Notes under the pieces: model-generated | The model's database searches: none | The model's input: the letters and a program-made list of their open reading frames with translations, nothing else | What the model was told of the DNA's origin: nothing | Source of the DNA: Roseovarius gaetbuli | Lineage (GTDB): Bacteria; Pseudomonadota; Alphaproteobacteria; Rhodobacterales; Rhodobacteraceae | Assembly (NCBI RefSeq): GCF_900172365.1 | Contig: NZ_FWFJ01000015.1 | Coordinates: 1-64,000 of the forward strand | DNA length: 64,000 nucleotides | Direction: 5' to 3' | Part shown: positions 1-8,746 of the stretch, in pieces | Layout of the letters: the number at the start of each line of letters is the position of its first letter | Numbering within the stretch: position 1 is the stretch's first letter | Made by a program: the position numbers and the translations under genes

Positions 1-42
1 CAGAAAAATGAGCCTCCGACCCGGCTGCGGCTCATTTTTCTG
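1..42. terminator. Perfect 14-bp inverted repeat, likely intrinsic terminator
   Basis: The arms CAGAAAAATGAGCC (1-14) and GGCTCATTTTTCTG (29-42) are perfect reverse complements around a 14-nt GC-rich loop. The A-run on the left and T-run on the right would give a bidirectional rho-independent terminator. It probably ends a gene lying left of the window. The window edge truncates the context, so this role is inferred. Confidence 0.55.
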
Positions 43-82
43 AGGGTACGATCATAAAGCGATTCTTTCACGCTGAAGCGGG

Positions 83-189
83 TCCGACTGGAAGTCGGAG
101 GGTTTGCTCCACGGCGTGGATACTGAATTGACCCCGGATAACCACGGTTTGGGCCGAATTTCGCCCCATTAACCATGAATATCCGGGGT
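83..189. other. Hairpin-rich leader before the first gene
   Basis: Three further hairpins follow the terminator. TCCGACT/AGTCGGA (83-99) has a 3-nt loop. TCCAC/GTGGA (108-120) also has a 3-nt loop. ACCCCGGATA/TATCCGGGGT (131-140 and 180-189) encloses an inner GGTT/AACC and GGC/GCC pairing. No ORF is convincing here. It may be a structured 5' leader of the gene at 263 or a small RNA. I recognise no named RNA family. Confidence 0.35.
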
Positions 190-262
190 TTATCTTTGCG
201 CGCTCCGGTTGTGCCTGTCTCAGCTCATTTTTAGCGCCCTCACTGTACAGGGAATTTGCCCC

Positions 263-844
263 ATGAGCCTTAAGCCCGGGTTTTCCATTGATCAGGCTGG
301 TCTGAATCTGATCCGCATCGTGATCGGGTCTTATTTCATGGCGCTCTCGATCGGCCTTGTGGCGGGCCTTGATCCGGCGGCGATTTTCACGCCGCTGATG
401 CCGACGTTGTTGGCGGATATTCTGGGCGGGACGGTGATGTTCATGCTCAGCGCCTGTTTCATGGCCGGGATTCAGCTCCGGCTTGTGGCGCTAAGCCTTG
501 CGATTTTCGTCTTTTCCAACAGCCTGACGCAGAACATGCTGCATGTCGTACCGGGGTCGGTATCGGCGTTCTGGCGTGATTTGACGCTTACCTGCGCCGT
601 GCTTTTGACCTATTCCAGCCTGAGCCGCACTGCCCTGCGCCGGGCGTCGGTTCTGGCGCATCGGGCCAGGCTGCGGCACGCGCGCGAGACCGCGTCCAAC
701 CCGCGCCGCATCACCCTGCCCGCGCGCGGCAAACGCCCGATCCAACAGGAAATCCGCCGCGCCCTCATCGCGGCCAACCTGATGCGGCGGCCGCGAAAAC
801 CCGAGGACGAGCCGGACATCCTCAATATTTTCGCGAATTTGTGA
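263..844 (+). CDS. Four-helix inner membrane protein with basic C-terminal tail
   Basis: A 193-residue protein when started at the internal ATG (MSLKPGF); the in-frame ATG at 209 would add an 18-residue extension with no clear role. Four hydrophobic segments lie at about 14-34, 45-66, 69-89 and 100-118, a DoxX-like size and topology, though I see no diagnostic DoxX motif. Residues 120-193 are strongly Arg-rich and hydrophilic, so probably a cytoplasmic tail. It stands alone, 79 bp before the next gene on the same strand and near polysaccharide genes. The function is not recognised; a role linked to the envelope is only inferred from position. Confidence 0.7.
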   Translation: MSLKPGFSIDQAGLNLIRIVIGSYFMALSIGLVAGLDPAAIFTPLMPTLLADILGGTVMFMLSACFMAGIQLRLVALSLAIFVFSNSLTQNMLHVVPGSVSAFWRDLTLTCAVLLTYSSLSRTALRRASVLAHRARLRHARETASNPRRITLPARGKRPIQQEIRRALIAANLMRRPRKPEDEPDILNIFANL

Positions 845-922
845 AATCTGCGGCGGTTAACCGGCTGTCAAACCTTCTGGGGCAGGATGCGAGCGACCTT
901 ATAAGCCGCGGGATAGTGCCAG

Positions 923-1273
923 ATGAACCTTTATTGCTGCATGATCGACCTGAAACAGGATGCCAAGGCGCTCGCCTTTGCCGCCGCGCTGGATGCCTGG
1001 ATGAGCCATCTGCAAACCCATGGGGCGATTGGCGAGTGGCGGCTATATCGCAGCAAACTTAACCTTGCCGCCGACGCCTATCGCGACTTTCTGCTGGAAA
1101 TCGAGGTCGAGGACCTATCGCAACTGGATCGCGCCTTTCGCCTGACCGGCGAACATGACGACGAAACCGCGCAACTGCACGACCGCGTGCATTCGCAGAT
1201 ATTGCATGTGGATTTCGCCCTCTATCGGCCCTATCCCGACCCCGAGCGCGCCGAACGGATGGCGCTGGTCTAG
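923..1273 (+). CDS. Conserved small protein, DUF6614-like
   Basis: A 116-residue soluble protein starting MNLYCCMIDLK, with no signal peptide or membrane segment. The pattern (short N-terminal strand, WRLYRSKLNLA, then FLLEIEVEDLSQLDRAF) matches a small uncharacterised family that I recall from Rhodobacterales as DUF6614. The alternating strand and helix segments suggest a dimeric alpha-beta barrel-like fold, which is an inference. The function is unknown. A hairpin at 1284-1305 lies between its stop and the convergent export gene. Confidence 0.75.
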   Translation: MNLYCCMIDLKQDAKALAFAAALDAWMSHLQTHGAIGEWRLYRSKLNLAADAYRDFLLEIEVEDLSQLDRAFRLTGEHDDETAQLHDRVHSQILHVDFALYRPYPDPERAERMALV

Positions 1274-1283
1274 GTGGCACGGT

Positions 1284-1305
1284 GCGCGCCATCGCCGTGG
1301 CGCGC
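1284..1305. terminator. Hairpin between convergent genes
   Basis: GCGCGCCA (1284-1291) pairs perfectly with TGGCGCGC (1298-1305) around a 6-nt loop, between the convergent stops at 1273 and 1308. There is no T-tract, so it may only protect the transcript end or assist termination. Confidence 0.4.
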
Positions 1306-1307
1306 GC

Positions 1308-2426
1308 TTACTGGGTTAGGTTGTTCGCGGTTGCGCCAACCCCGATAACCGTTCCAAAGAGGCCAAGGATTGTCTGTACGCGGGTGACCGGCGATTCAGT
1401 GGCAAGGACTGTATCGTCGGGATTGATATTGAACTGACGCGCGGCGAAAAGCCCGTCTGCACTGGTCAGATCAAGCGCAAAGATAACCTGCTGCATGTCG
1501 GGGGTCTCGGGACCGAACTTTACATCACCCGGCTTATATTCGCGCAGCACCAGCAAACCTTTGGGGTTGGCCCGAAACGCCCTCAGGCCGCCCATCGCTG
1601 ATACGGCCTCCATGGCGGACATCTCTTCCTTTTCGAAATTGAGAACCTTCTGGCTGCCGACGGCACCCACAACGTTAAAGGTTCGGTCATCCTCGATCAC
1701 GACGATCTGATCGCCGCCGCGCACCAGGGTGTTGCGTGCGGGGTCTGACAAGAGCGCCTCGGCACGTGTTTCATAGCTTTTGCCACCGCGTTGCAGCACA
1801 ACAAGCGGATGGCGCAGGCTTGGGCTAATCCCGCCAGCCTGGGCAAGCACGCTTAGGATGCGGGTGTTGCGGGTCTTGAGCGGAATCGTTCCCGGTGCGC
1901 CAACGCCACCGACAAGATCAACCGAGTTGTTGCCACCTTGGTGGATCGACAGCTGCACCTGGGCGGTGGGCGCGATATCTTCAAGCTGCTCTTGCAGCTT
2001 TCTGCGGGCCGCCGCTTCGGTCATCCCGCGCACTGCCACCTCGCCCACATAGGGCATGAACACGGTCCCGCTTGAAGAGACCGTCGTGGTCGGCACGGAT
2101 GTTGATTTCGTCGCGTCCGCCGCAAGAAGCGAGTTTTCCTGGCTGTCCCAGATCACGATATCAAGGCTGTCCCCGCTTTGAATCAGCGACGAATCGGGGG
2201 CGCGCCCGGCTGCAAGCCAGTTATAGTGGCCTTGCCACCCGGTCGCAGGCCATTTGGCCAGATCGGGCGTGGCATCACGGGTCACTTTAACAACCTGGAA
2301 TGTCGGGGTTTCAGCGTCCTTCTCAGCCAGAACTTCGGATTGCAGCGCAGCGCCACTGGGCAGGCTGCAGCCCGCAAGCGCAAGCATGAGAACAAGGCAA
2401 AGATGTACTCTGAAAGTATGATGCAC
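1308..2426 (-). CDS. Wza-like outer membrane polysaccharide export lipoprotein
   Basis: A 372-residue protein from the GTG start, which has AGGAG about 6 nt upstream. A longer ORF reaches 2489 but lacks a good ribosome site and overlaps the divergent gene. The N terminus is a lipoprotein signal ending in the lipobox LAGC (Cys20). A polysaccharide export domain follows at about 80-165 (DSLDIVIWD, then FMPYVGEVAVRGMTE). Two SLBB-like repeats follow (VDLVGGVGAPGTIPL and FNVVGAVGSQKVLNF). A hydrophobic C terminus recalls the pore helix of Wza. It exports capsule or exopolysaccharide across the outer membrane. It is divergent from the epimerase, transferase and dehydratase genes, with which it probably works. 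No Wzc, Wzx or Wzy is in the window. Confidence 0.9.
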   Translation of the reverse strand: MHHTFRVHLCLVLMLALAGCSLPSGAALQSEVLAEKDAETPTFQVVKVTRDATPDLAKWPATGWQGHYNWLAAGRAPDSSLIQSGDSLDIVIWDSQENSLLAADATKSTSVPTTTVSSSGTVFMPYVGEVAVRGMTEAAARRKLQEQLEDIAPTAQVQLSIHQGGNNSVDLVGGVGAPGTIPLKTRNTRILSVLAQAGGISPSLRHPLVVLQRGGKSYETRAEALLSDPARNTLVRGGDQIVVIEDDRTFNVVGAVGSQKVLNFEKEEMSAMEAVSAMGGLRAFRANPKGLLVLREYKPGDVKFGPETPDMQQVIFALDLTSADGLFAARQFNINPDDTVLATESPVTRVQTILGLFGTVIGVGATANNLTQ

Positions 2427-2528
2427 GCGTTGCTCCTGCCCTCTATCGTATTTTGGTTTATTTCCTAACCTGCGCGAGACGTGATACACAAACGAAAATT
2501 GCCTTTTTGCGATAGTGAACCTTTATCA

Positions 2529-3371
2529 GTGACCAAAACACTTCACCCCGCCCGATGTCTTTTTCTTGGCAGCAATGGCAAACTTGGCCTGCTCTTGCAG
2601 CGGGCATGGCATGCCATGCCGGGGCCCGCACCGGTCTGGCTGGCGCGTCGCGGAGCGCCAGATTTCCGCTGGGCGCCGGGCGAGCCTTTGCCGCCCTTAC
2701 CCGAAGTTGACAGCGTGATTGCGCTTTGGGGCTGTACCGGCGGAACCTCGGCAGAGCTTGCCGTGAACGTCGATCTCGTGCCGCAAGCGGTGGCGGTGGC
2801 CGAGGCCTGTGGCGCGAAATCCATCCTGCATTTTTCGTCGGCAGCGGTCTATGGGCCGGGCGTTAACCTTGATGAAACGGCCCCCCCGGCACCGGCAAAC
2901 CCTTATGGCGCCTCAAAACTTGCCATGGAAAGCGCCATTCGTGCCCTGCCGCAAACCGGCGTGCGCCACTGCGCGCTGCGGCTTGCCAATGTTGTCGGCG
3001 CAGATAGCCTTGCCCCCGCCCTTGCCCCGCAGGCCGCCCCGGTGACGCTTGATCGGTTCGCTGATGGCCGCGGCCCGCTGCGCAGTTATATCGCGCCAGG
3101 TGATCTTGCCCGCGTGCTGGCCGCACTGGCCGCTCTTCCCCCTGACGCACTGCCCGCGCTTGTAAATGTCGCCGCCCCCGATCCGGTCCGCATGGAAGAT
3201 CTGGCCCATGCGGCGGGGCGCCCGGTTGCCTGGCGGGATGCGCCGAATTCCGCCCATCAGTGCGTCACAATGGACGCATCACAACTAGAACACTTGTTCC
3301 CAGAGATGAAATTTCATAGAAGCGCCGAACGTTTCATCGCCGACTGGCGCAACCCGGAAAGCCTCCAATGA
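2529..3371 (+). CDS. NAD-dependent epimerase/dehydratase (extended SDR)
   Basis: About 280 residues from a GTG at 2529; a GTG at 2481 is also possible, and neither has a strong ribosome site, so the start is uncertain. The Rossmann motif FLGSNGKLGLL is near the N terminus. The SDR catalytic elements are visible as HFSSAAVYG and the Tyr-x3-Lys motif YGASK. It probably modifies a nucleotide sugar for the polysaccharide made by this cluster. Its stop overlaps the next start (ATGA at 3368-3371), which implies translational coupling to the sugar transferase. The substrate cannot be deduced. Confidence 0.85.
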   Translation: MTKTLHPARCLFLGSNGKLGLLLQRAWHAMPGPAPVWLARRGAPDFRWAPGEPLPPLPEVDSVIALWGCTGGTSAELAVNVDLVPQAVAVAEACGAKSILHFSSAAVYGPGVNLDETAPPAPANPYGASKLAMESAIRALPQTGVRHCALRLANVVGADSLAPALAPQAAPVTLDRFADGRGPLRSYIAPGDLARVLAALAALPPDALPALVNVAAPDPVRMEDLAHAAGRPVAWRDAPNSAHQCVTMDASQLEHLFPEMKFHRSAERFIADWRNPESLQ

Positions 3372-3991
3372 CCCCAGTCAAGCGTTTGATGGACCTTTCT
3401 CTGGCGCTCTTTCTGGCGGTTTTATTGTCTCCTCTGATCCTCGGGGTGGCCCTGGCTATCCTGATCGTGGATGGGCGCCCGGTCTTTTACCTGTCGGGCC
3501 GGATGAAAACCCCCGAGACATCCTTTTGCCTTTGGAAATTCCGGACCATGCGCAACACAGGCGATGATGGTGGCGTGTCGGCCGGGTACAAGCGCAACCG
3601 CATTACCCCGCTCGGGGCCTGGCTGCGCCGCCAGCGTCTGGACGAGCTGCCGCAGCTGATCAACATCCTGCGCGGCGACATGAGCTTTGTCGGCCCCCGC
3701 CCGCCGCTGCGTCGCTATGTTGAAAAGTGCCCGGACATCTACGCAAAGGTCTTGCTAAACCGGCCCGGCGTCACCGGTCTTGCCACGCTTGTATACCACC
3801 GCACCGAAGAGCGGCTTTTGCGGGCCTGTGATACGCGCGAAGCAACCGAAGACGCCTATTTGCGGCGCTGCATCCCGGTCAAGGCGCGGCTTGATCTGAT
3901 CTGGGCCCGCCACCGAAGCGTTTGCTATGATCTGCGCCTGATCGGACGGACCTTGATTCGGGCTTTCACCCAGTTGAACCGGCATAGTTGA
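3368..3991 (+). CDS. Bacterial sugar transferase (phosphoglycosyl transferase, PglC/WcaJ family)
   Basis: A 207-residue protein: one N-terminal hydrophobic re-entrant helix (about 5-33, LALFLAVLLSPLILGVALAI), then the family core with KFRTMR, LRRQRLDELPQLINILRGDMSFVGPRP and a basic C terminus. The DE pair in RLDELPQ matches the catalytic Asp-Glu dyad known in PglC. The family transfers a sugar-1-phosphate from UDP-sugar to undecaprenyl phosphate at the inner membrane, starting repeat-unit synthesis. It lacks the large N-terminal domain of WcaJ, so it is the minimal monotopic form. It is coupled to the upstream epimerase. Confidence 0.92.
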   Translation: MTPVKRLMDLSLALFLAVLLSPLILGVALAILIVDGRPVFYLSGRMKTPETSFCLWKFRTMRNTGDDGGVSAGYKRNRITPLGAWLRRQRLDELPQLINILRGDMSFVGPRPPLRRYVEKCPDIYAKVLLNRPGVTGLATLVYHRTEERLLRACDTREATEDAYLRRCIPVKARLDLIWARHRSVCYDLRLIGRTLIRAFTQLNRHS

Positions 3992-4090
3992 TCGCCAGAG
4001 CCGCCCTGAATTGTTCGGGTGGATTTTCGCAACCCAAGAAATTGCACCCTGTTCGATCAAGCCTAATCACGCTATGGTGTTAAGGGTGCG

Positions 4091-4118
4091 CGGCACTTTA
4101 CCTGCAGTCAAAGTGCCG
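4091..4118. promoter_or_regulatory. 9-bp perfect dyad upstream of the CapD-like gene
   Basis: CGGCACTTT (4091-4099) and AAAGTGCCG (4110-4118) are perfect inverted repeats separated by 10 nt. It lies 100 bp after the transferase stop and 66 bp before the next start. There is no T-run for a terminator, so it could be an operator or a weak terminator. Confidence 0.4.
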
Positions 4119-4183
4119 GTAAGTTCCTCGAAAATTGTTTGTTGGGTAACTTTTGAATGCGCGGGAAAGGCTTTCACTCGGCC

Positions 4184-6061
4184 ATGTTCTACAAGTTCGT
4201 GAATTCACTGCGCCCGGCGCAAAAACATTCCATCTTCCTTGGCATTGATCTTGTTCTGGCGGTCACGGCTTATGCTGTGGCCTCTGCCATGCTGTTTGGC
4301 GACAGGTGGCTGAGCGCGCTGAACCTAGGCAATTTGGTCGATATTGCCGTGATTCTTGCGGTTGTCGGCGGGTTGAGCGCTAAACTTGGCCTCAACAAGG
4401 TCAAGCTCAATGCCTATGAAATGCATGGCATGATGGATTCGGCGTTTATCGCCGTGACACTGGTCGGCGTTAGCGTCATCGCCTCTTTCCTGCTGCAGAC
4501 CAAGCCGACGCATCCGACGGTTTTCGTAGTCGCCGGGATGCTGTTCCTGATCCTGTCGGTTCTGGTGCGTCTGGTGATGCGCGTCGCCTTGTTGCGGATT
4601 TATCGAAGCGGAAACCGGCGGTTGCGCGTGCTGATTTACGGCGCCGGGCAAACCGGCCAGCAACTTGCGACTGCTCTTGCAACCGATGATGCGGTGATGC
4701 CGGTCGTCTTTGTCGATGACGAACCGCGCCTTCAATCCCTGACCATCGCCGGGCTCAAGGTGCACCGGCCGTCCGACATTCGCAGACTTGTGGACCGCCA
4801 CAACATTCAGCGAATCGTGCTTGCGATGCCAAGCGCGCCCCGCAACGTGCGCGCACAGCTGACCCGCGAGCTGGCCGATACCGGCTGCGAGGTGCATGCC
4901 CTGCCGTCTTTTGCCGACCTGATTTCCAACAATGCCAGCACGCTTTATGAAAGCCGCCCCGTCAATCTTAGCGATCTGCTGGGGCGCGACGGGCTAGAGG
5001 ATCAGCTTCCTGGCGTCAGCGACACCTATGCCGGGCGCAACATTCTTATCACCGGCGCGGGCGGGTCGATCGGATCAGAGCTTTGCCGTCAGATTTGCGG
5101 CTGCCGTCCGGCCAACCTGATCCTGCTGGACCATGGCGAGCATGCGCTGTTCCAGATCGACCGTGAATTGACCAGACTTGCGCCCGAAATCAAGATCACC
5201 CCGATCCTCGGCTCGGTCTGTGACAAGTCGCTGGTGAATGTCCTCATTCAGTCCAAGAAAGTCGATATCGTCCTGCACGCGGCCGCCTATAAGCACGTGC
5301 CCCTTGTCGAGGAAAACGCGATCGAGGGCATGCGCAACAACGTTCTTGGCACACGCGTCGTGGCCAATGCGGCGCGCGATGCGGGGGTCGAGCGGTTTAT
5401 CCTTGTGTCCACCGACAAGGCCGTGCGCCCCACAAGCGTGATGGGTGCCTCCAAGCGCATTGCCGAGATGATCGTGCAGGATTTCGCCACCCGAAGCGAC
5501 ACGACCCGGTTTTCGATGGTGCGTTTTGGCAATGTCATGGGCTCGTCCGGCTCGGTCATCCCGCTCTTTGGCGAACAGATCGCCAAGGGCGGGCCGGTGA
5601 CCCTGACCCATGCGGATGTGACGCGCTACTTCATGACCATCCCCGAGGCCGCGCGCCTTGTGCTTCTGGCCGGCTCTTTCGCGCGTGGCGGCGATGTTTT
5701 TGTGCTGGATATGGGCAAACCGATTGCGGTGCGCGACATGGCCCGCAAGATGATCGAGGGCAGCGGGCTCACCGTGCGCAGCCCCGCGAATCCCAATGGC
5801 GACATCGAAATCGCGATCACCGGCCTGCGCCCCGGCGAAAAGCTGCATGAAGAGCTGTTGATCGGGTCGGACATGCTCACGACGCCGCACCCCAAGATCT
5901 TGCGCGCGCAAGAGGGGCACCTGTCGGAAATCGAGCTTGCCAAGGCGCTCAAATCGCTGTCAGAGGCGATTGAAACCCGCGATGTCGCCCTGCTCAGATC
6001 CATCCTGTCGCGTTGGATTGAACAGACCGCCCCCGAAGACGAGGCAAGCGTTAGCGAATAA
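4184..6061 (+). CDS. FlaA1/CapD/WbpM-type UDP-sugar 4,6-dehydratase, membrane-bound
   Basis: A 625-residue protein from the ATG at 4184 (MFYKFVNSL); an upstream in-frame ATG at 4157 is possible. The N-terminal quarter has about four membrane helices. A first Rossmann-like domain follows (LIYGAGQTGQQLATAL, about 160), then the SDR catalytic domain with ITGAGGSIGSELCRQI (about 290) and STDKAVRPTSVMGASKR. The usual SDR Tyr is replaced by Met in MGASK, as is typical of the large WbpM group. The family dehydrates UDP-GlcNAc to a 4-keto-6-deoxy sugar, the first step to rare amino sugars for surface glycans. It supplies substrate for the adjacent transferase pathway. Confidence 0.9.
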   Translation: MFYKFVNSLRPAQKHSIFLGIDLVLAVTAYAVASAMLFGDRWLSALNLGNLVDIAVILAVVGGLSAKLGLNKVKLNAYEMHGMMDSAFIAVTLVGVSVIASFLLQTKPTHPTVFVVAGMLFLILSVLVRLVMRVALLRIYRSGNRRLRVLIYGAGQTGQQLATALATDDAVMPVVFVDDEPRLQSLTIAGLKVHRPSDIRRLVDRHNIQRIVLAMPSAPRNVRAQLTRELADTGCEVHALPSFADLISNNASTLYESRPVNLSDLLGRDGLEDQLPGVSDTYAGRNILITGAGGSIGSELCRQICGCRPANLILLDHGEHALFQIDRELTRLAPEIKITPILGSVCDKSLVNVLIQSKKVDIVLHAAAYKHVPLVEENAIEGMRNNVLGTRVVANAARDAGVERFILVSTDKAVRPTSVMGASKRIAEMIVQDFATRSDTTRFSMVRFGNVMGSSGSVIPLFGEQIAKGGPVTLTHADVTRYFMTIPEAARLVLLAGSFARGGDVFVLDMGKPIAVRDMARKMIEGSGLTVRSPANPNGDIEIAITGLRPGEKLHEELLIGSDMLTTPHPKILRAQEGHLSEIELAKALKSLSEAIETRDVALLRSILSRWIEQTAPEDEASVSE

Positions 6062-6068
6062 CGCAGGC

Positions 6069-7538
6069 CTAACCGGGGTAGAGCGCCCCGAACTTCTGTT
6101 CCAGATAGGCCAGCAGTGGCTCGGCATCGGGCTCGGCGCCACAAGCGCGGGTGATGGTCTCGCGCGGCTCGTACAATCCGCCATGGCGCTGCACGTTCTC
6201 GCGCAGCCAAGCGGTTGGCGCACTCAACTCACCGCGCGCCAAATCCGTATCCAACTCCGGCACAGCGGCGCGCATCGCGCGGTTGAGACAACCGGCATAG
6301 ACATTGCCAAGGCTATAGGTCGGGAAGTACCCGAACAGGCCCACCGACCAATGCACATCCTGCAAACACCCGTTTGACGCACGATCCACCTTATATCCGA
6401 AATCGGCCTCAAAGCGGTCATTCCAGGCGGCTTCAAGATCGCCCGCCGTCAGGTCACCGCTGATCAAAGCGCGCTCAAGATCATAACGCAGCATGATATG
6501 CAGGTTATATTGCACCTCGTCGGACTCGGTGCGGATATAGCCGCGATGCACCCGGTTCACGATCCGGTAAAAGGCATCCGCATCGGCCACGCCGATATCG
6601 CCGAACACCGATTGCATCCGCCCCAAAAGCCAGCCACAAAACGACGCGCTGCGGCCAAGCTGATTTTCGTAAATCCGGCTCTGGCTTTCATGCACCCCCA
6701 TCGACACCCCCTGCCCCAATGGTCCAAGCGCATACTCCGGGTTGATCGCCTGTTCGTAACAGGCATGACCGACCTCGTGGATGGTGGAATAGATACAGTT
6801 GAACGGGTCATCCGTACTCGTGCGTGTGGTGATGCGCACATCGTCGCCCGACCCAGAGCTGAAGGGATGCACCGCCTTGTCAAGCCGCCCGCGCGTCATG
6901 TCATAGCCAAAGACCTTCGCCAGATCACGCGAGAGGCGCATTTGCGCATCCGCGTCATACGCGCCGCCAAGCGCCGGGGCGGCAGCACCGGCAAGGGCCT
7001 GCGCACGCAGGGCCACCAGACGGGGGCGCATGGCGGCAAACATGTCGTCCAGCAGGGCCGATGTCATGCCCGGCTCGTAATCCTCAAGCAAGGCGTCATA
7101 GAGATCACCACCCTCGGCCAGGGCCGCGGCCTCTTGGCGTTTAAGGGCGATCACCTCGGCCAGAACCGGCACGAAGGCCGCCACATCATCATTTGCGCGC
7201 GCCTCGGCCCAGGCCCCCTGAGCGCGGCTTGTCAGGCGCGCCAAAGCCACCGCAAGATCGCCTGGCACCCGGCAGAGCCGCTCGTAATCGCGCCGGATAT
7301 GGCGCAGGTTGGCGCGCGCCACATCGTCGTTCGCCTGCGCCCCGGCAAGCCACTCACCCCGGCGCGGATCGGTGCGCCGCGCATGGATCACCGCCTGCAT
7401 CGCACCACTTTCCTCGGCCCGCTGATGCGCCGCGCCGCGCGGCATCATGGTTTCCTGATCCCAGCCAAGCCGCCCGGCCACCTGCGACAGGGCCTGCGTT
7501 TCGCGCTCATGCGCGATCAGATCGTCATAGGCTGACAT
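6069..7538 (-). CDS. M32 family metallocarboxypeptidase
   Basis: A 489-residue protein, near the usual 490-510 length of the M32 (Taq carboxypeptidase) family. The zinc motif HExxH is seen as HEVGHACYEQ at about residue 253, followed downstream by GVHESQSRIYENQLGRS, which carries the third Glu ligand. HPFSSG and TRTSTDDPFNCIYSTIHE are also family motifs. It is a cytoplasmic enzyme that removes C-terminal amino acids from peptides. It lies directly downstream of ctaA (stop at 7540, start at 7538) on the same strand, so the two are likely co-transcribed, without an obvious functional link. Its 3' end converges with the dehydratase gene 7 bp away. Confidence 0.95.
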   Translation of the reverse strand: MSAYDDLIAHERETQALSQVAGRLGWDQETMMPRGAAHQRAEESGAMQAVIHARRTDPRRGEWLAGAQANDDVARANLRHIRRDYERLCRVPGDLAVALARLTSRAQGAWAEARANDDVAAFVPVLAEVIALKRQEAAALAEGGDLYDALLEDYEPGMTSALLDDMFAAMRPRLVALRAQALAGAAAPALGGAYDADAQMRLSRDLAKVFGYDMTRGRLDKAVHPFSSGSGDDVRITTRTSTDDPFNCIYSTIHEVGHACYEQAINPEYALGPLGQGVSMGVHESQSRIYENQLGRSASFCGWLLGRMQSVFGDIGVADADAFYRIVNRVHRGYIRTESDEVQYNLHIMLRYDLERALISGDLTAGDLEAAWNDRFEADFGYKVDRASNGCLQDVHWSVGLFGYFPTYSLGNVYAGCLNRAMRAAVPELDTDLARGELSAPTAWLRENVQRHGGLYEPRETITRACGAEPDAEPLLAYLEQKFGALYPG

Positions 7539-7539
7539 C

Positions 7540-8685
7540 TCAGGCCCTCCGAATGGATTGCGCCAGCGGATACTGGCTCAGGAAGCGGGCGCGCAGGATC
7601 AGAACCCAGACCACGACCGCGAGAAACTGATGCGCGATGGCAAGGTGCCAGGGCGCGATGTAAAGCACCGTCGCGATGCCAAGCACGACCTGCCCCACAA
7701 GCGCGCCAAAGGCCATCGTAAACGCCTGCGCCGTCGCCTCATTGGCGCTGCGCCGTCCCTTGAGCCAGACGACGATCCCGAAGGCAAACAGCAGATAGCC
7801 GCTGAGGCGGTGAATGAATTGTACCGTGCCGGGGTTCTCGAACAGATTGCGCCAGGCGGGCTCGATCCCCCACATGTCGGGCGGCAATATCCCCCCCGCC
7901 ATCAACGGCCAGTCGGTAAATGTGCGCCCGGCATCAATCCCCGCCACAAGCGCGCCAAGAATGATCTGGAGAAAGGCAAAATGCATCCAGCCGGTGGCAA
8001 GCCCATAAAGCCGCGCCTCGCGCCCGCGCCGCGCCTGCATCAGATCACGCTCTTCGCGCCCGATCAGGAACACATACCAGGCGATCACGCCGAGAATGAC
8101 AAAGGCCAGGCCAAGATGCGTCGCCAGCCGGTAAGAGGCCACCGCGATCATCTCGCCCTTGAGGCCAGAGGCAACCATCCACCAGCCGATCGCCCCCTGC
8201 GCCCCGCCAAGCGCGCCCAGCACAAGCAATCGCCCGGTCCAGCCAACCGGAATTTGACGCGCCAGCAGAAAGCCAAAGAACCCTAGCGCCCAGACCAGCC
8301 CGATGAACCGACCAAGCTGGCGATGGCCCCATTCCCACCAATAGATCGCCTTGAACTCGGCAAGGCTCATGCCCTTGTTCAAAAGCTCATACTGCGGGAT
8401 GGTCTTGTATTTCTCGAATTCCTCGACCCAGGCCGCCTCGGACATCGGCGGCAGCGCGCCTGTGACCGGCTTCCATTCGGTGATGCTCAGACCGCTATCG
8501 GTCAGCCGGGTAAGGCCGCCCACCGCGATCATCAAAACGACCAGCGTGAACAGCACCATAAGCCAGAGCCGGATACCCCGGCGCGCGCCGCGCTTGCCGG
8601 CATCAATCATGCCACCGCGCGGGGCCTCGGGGACCGGTTTATCCGCGCTGCCGACCTCTTCGAAAATGCTGCGTTTTCCGCTCAT
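7540..8685 (-). CDS. ctaA: Heme A synthase
   Basis: A 381-residue polytopic membrane protein of the COX15/CtaA type 2 family. After a hydrophilic N terminus comes LMVLFTLVVLMIAVGGLTRLTDSGLSITEWKPVTG, a family hallmark. Conserved His residues for heme binding appear in WEWGHRQLGR, ATHLG, FIHRLSGY and AHQFLA. It oxidises heme O to heme A for aa3-type cytochrome oxidase. The ATG start has no competing upstream start. CtaB and CtaG are not in the window. Confidence 0.96.
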   Translation of the reverse strand: MSGKRSIFEEVGSADKPVPEAPRGGMIDAGKRGARRGIRLWLMVLFTLVVLMIAVGGLTRLTDSGLSITEWKPVTGALPPMSEAAWVEEFEKYKTIPQYELLNKGMSLAEFKAIYWWEWGHRQLGRFIGLVWALGFFGFLLARQIPVGWTGRLLVLGALGGAQGAIGWWMVASGLKGEMIAVASYRLATHLGLAFVILGVIAWYVFLIGREERDLMQARRGREARLYGLATGWMHFAFLQIILGALVAGIDAGRTFTDWPLMAGGILPPDMWGIEPAWRNLFENPGTVQFIHRLSGYLLFAFGIVVWLKGRRSANEATAQAFTMAFGALVGQVVLGIATVLYIAPWHLAIAHQFLAVVVWVLILRARFLSQYPLAQSIRRA

Positions 8686-8746
8686 CGTGAACCTCGTTGT
8701 GTTTGCCTGAGAGCCTAGTGCGCGACATGTCCGCCTTCAAGCGCGC

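Noticed and set aside
841..1062. A 73-codon plus-strand frame overlapping the small DUF6614-like gene
   Set aside because: It overlaps the better-supported frame at 923-1273 and has no family features.
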